From: Isochrysis galbana
Lineage: Eukaryota; Haptophyta; Isochrysidales; Isochrysidaceae
Assembly: GCA_018136815.1 (NCBI GenBank)
Contig: CM030941.1
Location: forward strand, 2,583,784 to 2,647,783
DNA: 64,000 bases
Reading direction: 5' to 3'
The notes under the pieces were generated by a model. The model was given only the letters and a program-made list of their open reading frames with translations. It did not search any database and was not told where the DNA came from. This document shows, in pieces, positions 27,592 through 37,503 of this stretch; the stretch's first letter is position 1; the number at the start of each line of letters is the position of its first letter. A program made the position numbers and the translations under genes.

Positions 27592-28368
27592 TCGGCGGGT
27601 GGGTGATTTCGACGAGGGTTCGGCGCGCGGCCTGCCCGATTGGCGTGACCATCCGGGTGGGATATGCGTATATGGTATCTGGTGGGGTCCGCCATCCGGA
27701 TGGATCGTCGAAAACGGCCACGAAGCGCGCCCGGCGTCGGTTCGAAGTTGGTCTCTCCGGGCCTCCCTCGGCGACGGCTCAACGTTCAATGGGCTCGGCG
27801 GGTGGGTGATTTCGACGAGGGTTCGGCGCGCGGCCTGCCCGATTGGCGTGACCATCCGGGTGGGATATGCGTATATGGTATCTGGTGGGGTCCGCCATCC
27901 GGATGGATCGTCGAAAACGGCCACGAAGCGCGCCCGGCATCGGTTCGAAGTTGGGCTCTCCGGGCCTCCCTCGGCGACGGCTCAACGTTCAATGGGCTCG
28001 GCGGGTGGGTGATTTCGACGAGGGTTCGGCGCGCGGCCTGCCCGATTGGCGTGACCATCCGGGTGGGATATGCGTATATGGTATCTGGTGGGGTCCGCCA
28101 TCCGGATGGATCGTCGAAAACGGCCACGCAGCGCGCCCGGCATCGGTTCGAAGTTGGGCTCTCCGGGCCTCCCTCGGCGACGGCTCAACGTTCAATGGGC
28201 TCGGCGGGTGGGTGATTTCGACGAGGGTTCGGCGCGCGGCCTGTCCGATTGGCGTGACCATCCGGGTGGGATATGCGTATATGGTATCTGGTGGGGTCCG
28301 CCATCCGGATGGATCGTCGAAAACGGCCACGCAGCGCGCCCGGCATCGGTTCGAAGTTGGGCTTTTTG
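27592..28368. repeat. 203-bp tandem repeat, nearly four units
   Basis: Units start at about 27592, 27795, 27998 and 28201 (CGGCGGGTGGGTGATTTCGA) and differ by only a few bases (for example GAAGCGCGCC versus GCAGCGCGCC). 203 is not a multiple of three, yet long frames stay open because each unit has few stops. The array breaks off at GAAGTTGGGC before T-rich element-end DNA. Confidence 0.9.
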
Positions 28369-28582
28369 AGCTTTTGCGATTTTAGCGTCTTTTGTCAGTT
28401 TTTGATTACGTTTTGTTATGGGGGCCCAAGGGGGGGGTCCGGCTCCTAATGGGCCCCGGATATGTGCTAGTTGGGTGTATTGGGAACTTTCTCCCGAAAA
28501 AAATCCTTAAATTTCCTCAATTCTGAGATGGTCATTTTTTCACCCCTTATAAAAAAACACTGTTTGACCGCCCTAGTTTACC

Positions 28583-29099
28583 CGGTGTTGACCCACTTTG
28601 CGTTAACACCTCTATTGGTCTATTGGCTAGGTGTGGCACATGCGTTGACACCTCAATCTGCACGTGTTGGTACCATCAGCGGGTTAACACCACACCGCCG
28701 GTACTGTGTACTGTGTAGAGGTAGAGCGCCTGTGCGTGTCTTTCCCATGGTCCATGGTCGACAAGTGAAACGGGCGGGCTACGGCGCCGATCTGGCGCGT
28801 CTCTCGATCTCGTGAACCGAGTCGCGGCAGCCGATATCTCATCGCCCTCTCGATCTCATTTTGTCGCCCTTGTCTCTACAGACCGATGGACCGACGGACG
28901 TCACCAGCACGAGATGATATCGTAAATGATGACATTACTGCTCACATTACCTCCGCAAGCTGACTTAGAACGGGAATACTATCATAACGGAAACACGGAA
29001 ACGAGGGACAATCCTGCCGGGCAAGATTCCAGAGATCTACCGAATAAGACGAGAGGAGTGCGACGTGCCTAAGGGGAGATACGAAGAGGTCGCAAATTA
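28583..29099. other. Intergenic stretch, no gene recognised
   Basis: The sequence is unique-looking with moderate GC. TTAACACC-like direct repeats lie near 28600-28690. No coding family, RNA gene or element end was recognised. Confidence 0.3.
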
Positions 29100-30419
29100 T
29101 TGAGCACTCGAAAGTTGCGTTCCGTCAAAAGAGGGCCAGGTGATAGTTTTGCGCGGCGATGGGTCGGCGGGAGGCGCCGAAGGCTGAGGCGATGGGCTGG
29201 GAGGGTACGGGGGCATCGGCGTAGGCGGGGAAGGGGGGCGGCGGCAAGGGGGAAGGGGGCGGCGGTGCGGAAGGCCAAGACACCGCCGCGGGAGGAGGCG
29301 AGGCGAGAGCAGGAGGAGGCGAGGGGGGCCAGGGCCGCGCGCCATCCTCACCTTCCGAAACGCGTCTCTTGTAAAGTAAAGTGCTCCCGCGCGAGGATGT
29401 GGCGAGATTCGACGCAGATTCCGTCCGCTCTTCCTCTTCCCACGCCCAAACCTTCCCCTCTTTCCCCCCTCTCCCTGCCTCCCTCCCCCTCTTCTCGTCG
29501 TCCCCTCCCTGAGTTGTTGGACGTCTTCTTCTCCCTCCCCTCTCTCCTCTTTCGAATCTCTCGTCTCTCCCTTCTTCCTCTCTCCGTTTTTGCCTCTCCT
29601 CTCCTCTCCTTTCTCCTTCTCTCCTCTCTTGTCTTCGTCAGGGCACCCCCCCTTCCCCCCGCACGGCTCATCCCTCCAGCCTCTCTCTCTCCTCTCCTCC
29701 TCTCCCATATTCTCTCGCTCGCACCACAGCCCAGATCGACGGAGTCAAGGGCAAGTCACGGAATTCTGATATGTGATGGCGACGATATCTTAATCTATGG
29801 GAGATGCCACGGCAGAGAGGAAACAGCGCGCAGAGAGCTGCACTTCAGGTGGGCTCGCGTACAGTCAAGAAAGCTCCGACTACATCTACATAAGGCAGGG
29901 GGAATATCTCTCACTCTTCTCCTAGTCTCTCCACCTGTCCTCCCCGTCCGTCCGGGAGGAGAGGGCTCTCGCTCCCCTTTCTCTTCTGGCTCGACTGATT
30001 CGCACTCTCACTCTCACTCTCCTGTAAACTACTTCCTCCCCCCCCCCCCCCCGCAGGAGAGGTCTTTCTCTCGCTCTCTCCGCTTGCTTGCGCCCCAAAC
30101 ACCCTGACCTCGCCCTCTCAGTCTTCTCGTGCTCTTCATCTTCCTCTCTCTCTCTCGCTGCCGGCCCCTCCTCGTCCATGAACGACTTCCCCTCCCTCCC
30201 ACCCCCCACTTTCCATATAACAGACCTTCCCACTGTTTGTCTAACCCCCCTTTCCCCCGTTGTCCCCTCTTGATTCCTCTCCTCTCCCTCTCTCTCTAGA
30301 CGCCTCCCGCGCCCCCCTTCCCCCCCCGCCCTTCCCCTTCCCATCCTCTTCTCCCCGTCCTCTCTCCCCCTGCCCCTGCCCCACCCTCAACCACACATCT
30401 CCGTCCCTTCCTCCCCCCA
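29100..30419. other. Purine-rich then CT-rich 5' flank of the proline dehydrogenase gene
   Basis: Strongly strand-biased sequence, GA-rich to about 29340 then CT-rich to the ATG, keeps long frames open on both strands. A C run is at 30038-30053. I support no protein here. The CT-rich part is a likely promoter or leader region. Confidence 0.4.
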
Positions 30420-32332
30420 ATGCTCTCCCGCCGGCTCTCCACCATGCGTCTCCTCTCTCGTACCGCCCCCAGCCGCCCCCCTGTGGACTTCCACAACGGT
30501 CAGCTCGCTTTCGCCTCACGATCCACACCCGACCTCCTGAGAGGAGCCGCCGTCCTCGCCATATGCTCCCAGCCTCTCGTGGTGAAACACGCTGACACTC
30601 TTCTCTCTCTCGCAGCCACCCTCCTCGGCACACGGGCGACGCATGCGCTGGTGCGAGAGACGTTCTACGCGCACTTTGTCGCTGGAGAGTCGGCGCTCGA
30701 CATTGCGCCAAAGATGGCCGCGCTCCAGCGGCACGGCGTCGGAGGCATTCTGGACTACGCGGCGGAGGCGGACATGAGCGTTGTTTCGGCGGACATCTCT
30801 GAGCTCACCGATGCGCCGAACCAGCCCGCGCGCGTCTACCCGTACAAGGGCGAGGCGAATTGCGACGCCAACGCCGCCGCATTCCATGCCGCTGTGCGCG
30901 CGGTCGCCGACACGACGCCCGACGGGTTTGCTGCGATAAAGGTGTCGGCGCTAGGCGATCCCAAGCTGCTCGAGCGCGTCTCCGACGGTGTTGTCGCAAT
31001 GTGCAACCTCTTTCGCACTCTCGACCGCGAGGGTACCGGAAAGGTTTCCGCTGAGGTCTTTGCACGCGAGTGGCCTGAGCTCTTCAACGGCATCACAATG
31101 GAGGAGGCATCCGAGATGTTCCAGCGGATCGACGCCGACGCCGACGGTGAGATCGATGCCATCGACTGGCTCAACTCCATACCGCTCGAGGACGTGCCCC
31201 AGTTGGTGAAGAAATGCCGCCACCGTGGTGCCCTCTTCCGCTCCGCCCTTTCGCCGGGCGAGATGGACGCGACAGAGCGGATGCTTGCCAGGCTCGACGC
31301 CATCGCTGCGCGCGCGGCGCACCTCGGAGTCAGGCTCATGGTACGCCTCGGGGCCGCACGCGCTACTTCGGCTGGCCGTAGCGCGCGGGCGCGCGAGCAC
31401 GCCGCTCATCTCCTTGCGCGCTGTGCGCCTGCAGGTCGATGCTGAGCACACGTACTTGCAGCCTGCCATCGATCATGCTGTGCTTCAGCTGCAGCGCAAG
31501 TACAACAATGAGTATCCCGCTGTATACAGCACGTACCAGGCCTACTTGCACGACTGCGTGCCTCGGCTCCGGCTCGACATGGAGCGCGCGAAGCGTGAGG
31601 GCTGGCACTTTGGTGCCAAGCTAGTGCGGGGTGCGTACATGGTGCACGAGCGCGAGCGCGCTGCTAGCCAAGGGTACCCGAGCCCCATTCAGCCGACTGT
31701 CGAAGACACGCACATGGCATACAATGAATGCACGCGGCTGCTGCTCGTCGACTGCCCGGTGCCGCCGCGTACATCTGCCATGTTTGCGACCCACAATGAG
31801 GTGTGCGCCGGTCCTCGCGCGCCGCCGTTCCCCCTGCAAACTCGGCCAGCGCGCCCAGGGTCACCCCACCGCCTCGGCCACACCGTCACGTTTGCAGGCT
31901 AGCGTGCGCGAAGTCATCCGTATCCTGGCAGATGGTGAGTCGGTAGTGCCGAAAGAGCGCGTAGGGTTTGGACAGGTGCGTGGCTCCACGTTGGCATATC
32001 GGTGCGCGTGCGGGCGTGCCGGTGGGGACGTGCTCGTTATTGTCGAATGCCCGATATGGCGTGATCCCTGCTTCTTGCCTGGCGCATGCTATGCTGCTGA
32101 CCGCCCCATCTGCACCACACGCCCGCAGCTGCTCGGCATGGCAGACCACCTCACCTTTGCGCTTGGAGCTGAAGGGTTCAAGGCTTACAAGTACGTTCCG
32201 TATGGGCCTCTCACGGAGGTGATGCCTTACCTGATGCGACGCGCGCAAGAGAACTGTGACGCGCTCTCGGGCGCGTCGGTTGAGCGCATCATGATGTTGT
32301 GCGAGGTGCGACGGCGCATCCTTGGTTTCTAA
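30420..32332 (+). CDS. PRODH: Mitochondrial proline dehydrogenase with EF-hand-like insert
   Basis: Four exons give about 522 aa: 30420-31340, 31435-31800, 31898-31975 and 32129-32332, all phase-0 junctions. It oxidises proline to pyrroline-5-carboxylate with FAD, at the inner mitochondrial membrane in other eukaryotes. The N-terminus MLSRRLSTMRLLSRTAPSRP looks like a mitochondrial presequence. The FAD/proline barrel is clear: GVRLMVDAEHTYLQPAI, REGWHFGAKLVRGAYM, ATHNE, and YKYVPYGPLTEVMPYLMRRA near the end. Between the first strands and the barrel (nt about 31000-31170) lies an EF-hand-like pair. One loop, DADADGEIDAID, keeps acidic residues at ligand positions, and a weaker loop (DREGTGKVSAEV) precedes it. 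Calcium control is inferred. Confidence 0.92.
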
Positions 32333-32627
32333 ACGTGGCCGATGCGCAGTGGACCGCATGAGACGGCGGTGCGATCCGGTGGAGCGTCGGCCAGCTTGCG
32401 CGACGCCTCGGCTTCATGTCGAGGCCTTGCTGGGGGCGTGCGCACACTCAGCACCTGCGGGAGGAGAAGTCGATGCTATTGTGCATGAGCGTGCGATCAT
32501 CGTGGGCACACACGCAGTCCACTGCGTGGCATCGGTGGAGGCGATGGCGACATCAACTCGGCTAGTCCAGTTCGTGCAGGCTAGTCCAGGTCACGCTTTG
32601 CACGCATGCGGGTCCTCCTGCATCTCG

Positions 32628-33372
32628 TATTGGTGGGGGCGAAGGCGACGCCAATACGTTTGAGCCCGAGACTAATCCGCTGCCGGCCACACCGACAGCT
32701 TGTGATGGCGGGGGCGAAGGCGACGCCAATATCTTGGAGCCACAGCTGCTCTTTTCCATGCCCACCTTGTGCTGCGAGGGCGAAGACGACGCCGATACAT
32801 TTCTGGCGCCGACCGCAGGGGACGTTCCACGCATCCGCGTGTGTTATTGGTGGGGGCGAAGGCGACGCCAATACGTATGGGCGGACACAGCGGCCGCTTT
32901 GTGCAGAGCATGCTTTTCTACATTTGGCATTGGTGAGAGCGAAGGCGACACCAATATGTCTGAGCCATCGCGGGGGTTCATCTTCTCGTGCTCACTCGTG
33001 TCTTGTCGAACGCTAGCGTGACGTGGGCGACGAACATGTCCTTGAGCAGCCGTCAGACTTCTACCAAAGCGGAGGCCACAATGGTGTGAGGTCAGCGTCT
33101 TGCGCGCATGGGCACTGCGTGGTCATGTCTCGGTGTCTTATGATGGTATCCCGGCGCTTGGGCTTGCACACACACTAGTCGAATCCCCCCATTGCCCAAC
33201 TCATGCACACTTGTGCTTCACGCGCTCAGCCTTGTCATTGGGGCCAGGCGGCGCAGCAGCCGGCTCGGCAGCCGGCGTGGCTGTTGCGAGCAAGCATGCC
33301 ATCGATCACAGCACGCGAGTACAATGCTCGCTCGGAACCTACTGCCGGTGGGGGCGAAGGCGACACTGGCAG
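32628..33372. repeat. Interspersed GGGGGCGAAGGCGACGCCAA motif, six copies
   Basis: Copies lie at about 32630, 32706, 32775, 32850, 32935 and 33346. The spacing is 66-83 bp for the first five, then a gap of about 415 bp. In one frame the motif reads GGEGDANT, but spacing is not always a multiple of three, so a continuous protein is unlikely. The frames that close at 33687 have no recognised family. The array starts about 300 bp after the proline dehydrogenase stop. Confidence 0.6.
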
Positions 33373-33687
33373 CGTAGGACGGCACCTGTGCCCTCGTCGC
33401 GCCAACCGAGTGGCGACGGGTGGCATCTACATTGTGGTCATGTCATGTCCTTTCATCCTCGCTTCGGATGGGCGGGGCGCACTTGCGCAACGCGTGCCTC
33501 CACCCCTCTCGATTACATATCTTGTTGTGTCGCGGCTCGTTGTGTCCTCGACATCGTTGTCCTGTGGGTACAACGTGTGTTCGTCCATCCTTGGATTTTG
33601 ATTCCTCGAATCCTGCAACGATTCTCGCGAGCGGTTGCTCTCACCTCTTTCATAGCCATTGTCCTTGCTGTACTTGCCGGCAACTAG
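33100..33687 (+). CDS. Doubtful ORF with hydrophobic C-terminus
   Basis: The open frame ends in a membrane-like segment (AVALTSFIAIVLAVLAGN) and contains one copy of the GGCGAAGGCGAC motif. No family was recognised and no splice structure could be fixed. It may be chance coding in GC-rich DNA. Confidence 0.15.
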   Translation: MRAWALRGHVSVSYDGIPALGLAHTLVESPHCPTHAHLCFTRSALSLGPGGAAAGSAAGVAVASKHAIDHSTRVQCSLGTYCRWGRRRHWQRRTAPVPSSRQPSGDGWHLHCGHVMSFHPRFGWAGRTCATRASTPLDYISCCVAARCVLDIVVLWVQRVFVHPWILIPRILQRFSRAVALTSFIAIVLAVLAGN

Positions 33688-33859
33688 GCCAACGTACATT
33701 GCAATACCTACCTGTGCCCTGAATGAGGCTAGCGGCTCGAGAAAATCTCCACATTCAGATCCCTAGGACTGGGGATGAAAGGATGGATGATAGGTGATTG
33801 AAGACGGCGGGATGGATTCGCTCGTGAGACAAGTGCAAACGGCAAAGATGAAGATAAAT
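33688..33859. other. Short intergenic gap before the composite repeat
   Basis: I see no gene or repeat. The left arm of the composite repeat begins at about 33860 (AAATAAAATAATTAATG). Confidence 0.3.
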
Positions 33860-34115
33860 AAATAAAATAATTAATGTTACATCCTAGGCAACGCGCCACT
33901 AGCTAATTGGACAACGTTTCAGTCCCGGAATCCCGCCATGCCTGACGCCTGACGAGCCAGCTGTCCAAGTGATACCGGGGGGGGGCACTGCCCCTTCCCC
34001 TCGATAATTTGTGCCCCCCCCTCCAGTGGCCACGCACCGACCCTGCGTGCCCTAGCGCGTCCTCTCCTCGAGTCCACGTTGAGGGGGAAGCCCTTTCGGG
34101 TAAAAACAATACAGG
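33860..34115. repeat. Left arm of the 11605-type retroposon (second copy)
   Basis: It matches 11610-11870 in order, including CTAGCTAATTGGACA, CCCGGAATCCCGCCATGCCT, GAGTCCACG and CCTTTCGGGTAAAAACAA. The right arm of the same repeat resumes at about 36540, so a Ty3-derived block separates the two arms. Confidence 0.75.
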
Positions 34116-34136
34116 GGGGGGCACTCGTGAAACTAG

Positions 34137-36240
34137 TGACGAATTGGAATGGCCAATAGGGCCTGAGGGCAATGAGGAAGGAGCAAGGCCGGCGGCAGGC
34201 GCGGCGAGGGAGACGACTTCGGGGGTGCTGACGGGCTGAAACCCGTCAGCAGAGGAAGGCGGGCAGGCGGGCTTGGGCGAGGGCGAGGACGGCGGCGAGA
34301 GCGACATCGAGCGAGAGGCGAGAGGCGAGGGTGAGTGAGAGGAGAGCTGTGTTGGTGTTGGCAGGGGCTGGTGAGGAGAGGCGAGTTTGTAGGGTACGAG
34401 TGTTACGAGAGCGAGAGCGACGAGAACGAGAGCGACGGATGACGACTGACGATATAGGACGTCGGATCCAACGATGCTCACGCGCGAGCTTAACGACGAG
34501 ATGCGGGAGTCTCCCGACAGAGCGTAGCGAAAGGGGAGGGAGATCTGCCCTCCGTAGACGAAAGGAGTGAAGCGAGACCGGGTTTTCGTGGGAGATCGGA
34601 GCGGCTCCCTCGGTGCAAAAGAGGGCACGGCCCCTCGTCTCCCCGCGGGGGGAAAGACAGAAGGCATAGAGAACGAGCGAGACAGACGACCGTGTCGGTG
34701 TCGTACAGTGAGAAACGAGAGCGGAGAGAGGAGATAACTAAAACAAGTCATCGGCAGAAATCGATTCGAGCGCCGCGACGACGGCAGCCTCCGATGACGG
34801 CATGGACCGGAGGGCTTCCTGGCGGCAGCGAGAGAAGTCCGTCCGTCCGGCACCTCGAGCACTGCCGCGTCGTACGCATGCGAACCGAACCACGGCGAGC
34901 GGCGCGACGATCCCGACGAGTACCACCACTGTCCGAGGACGAAGACCGCGTGCTGCGGTCGCATCAGTGGACCTGCAGAGTTGGCAACAGACAGGCGGGC
35001 TGAGACGGGCACGTGGGAGACATGGCCCACGCCAACCATTCGGCGGCCGCGGGGGGGAAATTCGGCGACCGCGGGGGGGAACTGGAAAAGAATTCCCGTA
35101 CGTTCCCGTACCCCGATCAAACGTAAACGACGGCGTTGAGAGATATCTGAAGGGGCGTGACAGTCGCGACTGTCAGAAGAACGCAGAGGGTGTATCGAGG
35201 AGAGAGACGAGGGTGCGATCCGATGGCGACAGGCGTGCGAGAGCCTCGGAGCGACAGCGAACGAAGGTAGGCGAGGCAAGGGCATCGTGCGCAAATGCGT
35301 GGGGACCGTAATACGCGACGACATGCTCGTGCCCATGATCGTCGACTTGCGACAGAATACCACCAATACCCAGGGTACTGGCCGCGTCCGTTTTGACGAT
35401 GAACTCTTTGTCGTGACGAGGCGCAGCCAACACTGGAGCAGACGTGATGAGCTCGATGAGGCGACGGATCGCTGTCTGACACTCAGGTGACTGAGAGACG
35501 GTAGCCACATCGACGCCCGTACGAGTAAGGTCGGTGAGAGGTGCCGCGACGTGCGCGAAACCCTTGATGAACCGACGGTAGTACGAGCAAAGACCGAGAA
35601 ACGAGCGGACCTTTTCGAGCGAATTGATGTGACGTGGATCAATCGAGCGTACCGCCTCGACTTTCTTGGGGTCCATCTCGAGACCACGACGAGAAACGAC
35701 GTGCCCAAGGTACTCGCCCTTGATAGCGAACAAGATGCACTTGGAGGCCTTACATGAGAGACCGGCCCATCGGAGCCGTTCGAGGACGAGGTCGAGACGA
35801 TGGAGCATCTGCTCGAAGGAGGCGTCGATGCGTTCCTCAAGAGTGCTGCCTGTACCTGTCGACCAAATCCCGATGTCGTCCAGGTACGGCATGCAAATTT
35901 CCCATGCGAGGCCTTGGAGCACCGCGTCCATGAGACGACACATGTAGGAAGGGCCGGATTGGACGCCGAACGGGAGGTAATTGAACTCGTACTTCTGGCG
36001 GTGGGTGCAGAACGCCGTGATGGGTTTGTCCTCCTCCTTGATGGGCAGACACCAGAAGCCGGAGGCGAGATCGAGCAAGCAGAGAAAGAGAGAATCTCGA
36101 GAACCTTGGCCTCGGGATAGACGATCGATAGCTTCGACGGTGAGCGGTAGAGGGCTGTCCGAGATACGAAGCTTCGAGTTCGTGTCGCGATAGTCGACGC
36201 AGAAGCGAACGGATCCGTCCTTCTTGCCGACTAGGCTACT
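34137..36240 (-). mobile_element. Rearranged, truncated Ty3 chromovirus relative
   Basis: On the minus strand it contains RT from the GKKDGSVRFCVDYRD block onward (36236 down), including YLDD, and the start of RNase H (KTDAASTLGIGG). The frame then jumps from VVAYYG straight to the C-terminal tail HAFAH.ALASPTF, so the end of RNase H, the integrase and the chromodomain are absent. After the stop at about 35173 come the 3' non-coding block, then a segment that in the intact element lies before that tail (VFVLGQWWYSSGSSRRSPWF), and finally the last 318 bp of LTR, whose terminus TGAC lies at 34137. It has no gag and no 5' LTR. Confidence 0.8.
35173..36240 (-). pseudogene. Truncated Ty3 reverse transcriptase / RNase H fragment
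   Basis: The reading frame is intact from LVGKKDGSVR through YLDDIGIW and LGLCSYYRRFIKGFAHVAAP to the deletion junction, and shares nearly all residues with the complete copy at 50517-51450. Upstream of 36240 the frame enters unrelated repeat DNA. Confidence 0.85.
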
Positions 36241-36935
36241 CACGTAGGAAAACTTTCTACACCCCCACGCTCCCAGCCCTTCTCCCCCCGCCATCAGGCG
36301 GCTCCCCCCGTGCACTACTAGGGGGATTGGGGTGAAGGGCTTAGATATGGTCCGGTGGCCCGCGCCTCCCCCCGGTGATCTGTTCCCTCTCTTCCTCCTG
36401 TGTCTCCGAGTGGGCGGCGACCTCAGTCCCGACTTATCCTGTAAACAGGTGCGGGACTTACCTATTTTTCGGTGGGCGGAGCTCCGCTCCGCCCACCCCC
36501 TTCTCCGCGCTCTCTCTCCCCTCTCCTGCGGCACGCGCGATGGCGCGCCTGCGGCAGGCCTGCAGCTGCCCATTGGCGACCCTGGAGGCTCATGGAGGCC
36601 AGCTCAGGGGGCAGAGGAGGCTGGGGCTGGGCCCTGGCCTCCCCTGCCTCTCCCTCGCTGGCGCTCCTGAGCCTCAGGGGCCCCCACGCTGCACCTGTCT
36701 GCCTGTCGAACAGGGGGGGAGGAGGGGTTGGAGCAATGGGCTGGCCACGCCGGGCCAGGATGGGCGAATCAGGCGAGCCTGTCAGTGGGAGAGAGGGTCA
36801 GCAGGGCAGTGGCCTCCTGGCAAGCCATCAGGCGTGCCAGGAGGATGGGTGGTTCCTCCCCCATGGCGGGGGAGGAGTGGAGAGAGGGGGGGGCTCGTGC
36901 CCCCCCATGGGCGAGCTAAGTATAAACTTAGTTGA
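36241..36935. repeat. Repeat block including right arm of the 11605-type retroposon
   Basis: 36540-36935 matches 12090-12480, including GGGCTGGCCACG, GGCAAGCCATCAGGC, TGGGTGGTTCCTCCCCCATG and the closing CTAAGTATAAACTTAGTT. 36241-36540 has no counterpart in the first copy. The hairpin GGGCGGAGCTCCGCTCCGCCC is at 36473-36493. Confidence 0.7.
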
Positions 36936-36939
36936 AAGA

Positions 36940-37503
36940 CCCGAGCCCCTAAGTAGAGCACGAGGGGAGTTGCCGCAAGGCGGGAAATGAGGGTGGGGAA
37001 GGGAAAAGGGCGTGGCTACGAGGAAACGTTCCAGTGCCACGAGTGAGGCGGGAATTTTAAAAGGTTTTTTTTTCCATTCAGCACCATCCTTGTTGTAGAA
37101 GAAGATCTTGTCATTGTTCTTGTCCATGTCTCTTTGTCTCTCGGCGGGGGTACTAGATGAGTGGCGAAAGCTCTCTTGTTACTTGTCTCTTAGGGGTCTC
37201 TACCCTTGCACGGTCCGGTGTCCGTTCAAACGACTCAACCGCCGTAACCGGCTCAACCGCCGTAACCGACTCAACCGCCGATCACGTAACCAACACAAAA
37301 ACAAAACCCCAACAAGAACAAATGCTTTGCACACCACCTAGCCATAGCTAGGACTTGGGTTCACGACACACATGAAACCTTGCATGAAGCTTTGCGCTTC
37401 TCACAAGTTATAGACTTTCCGATGGTACCGGAAGGGTGAACATGAGCATGTTTCCCATATGAAATGTTTGAATTTGCAGTTCGCCTCGGCAAAGCCTAAA
37501 AAC
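36940..37503. other. Intergenic stretch 3' of the sulfotransferase gene
   Basis: 36965-37075 resembles the end of the 19-bp-duplication retroposon at 46089 (GCCGCAAG...GGCGGGAATTTTAAAAGG then T run). At 37225-37290 CGTAACCGACTCAACCGC units repeat three times. No gene was seen. Confidence 0.4.

Larger units (their letters stand above)
26449..28575. mobile_element. 2.1-kb DNA element with TAGGGCGGTCAAACAG termini and 7-bp duplication
   Basis: The left end TAGGGCGGTCAAACAG (26449) and right end CTGTTTGACCGCCCTA (ending 28575) are exact inverted repeats. They are flanked by GTTTACC at 26442-26448 and 28576-28582. The inside holds GC-rich frames (for example AAVHAWLTSLRVEAALAALL near 26920-26970), a GGN microsatellite and a 203-bp tandem array. 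No transposase motif was seen, so it is probably non-autonomous. A 7-bp duplication fits neither hAT (8) nor Tc1/mariner (2). A related right end closes at 63983. Confidence 0.75.

Noticed and set aside
27940..27970. tRNA-like B box (GGTTCGAA) in the 203-bp unit
   Set aside because: The match to the Pol III B box is incomplete, and no A box or cloverleaf could be drawn.
27592..28368. CRISPR array
   Set aside because: Units are 203 bp with no spacer variation and sit inside a eukaryotic transposon. This is a satellite.
29100..30107. Long plus- and minus-strand frames in the purine/CT-rich region
   Set aside because: They consist of compositional Arg/Ser/Pro or Glu/Arg runs, overlap each other on both strands, and show no domain. 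They look like by-products of strand bias.
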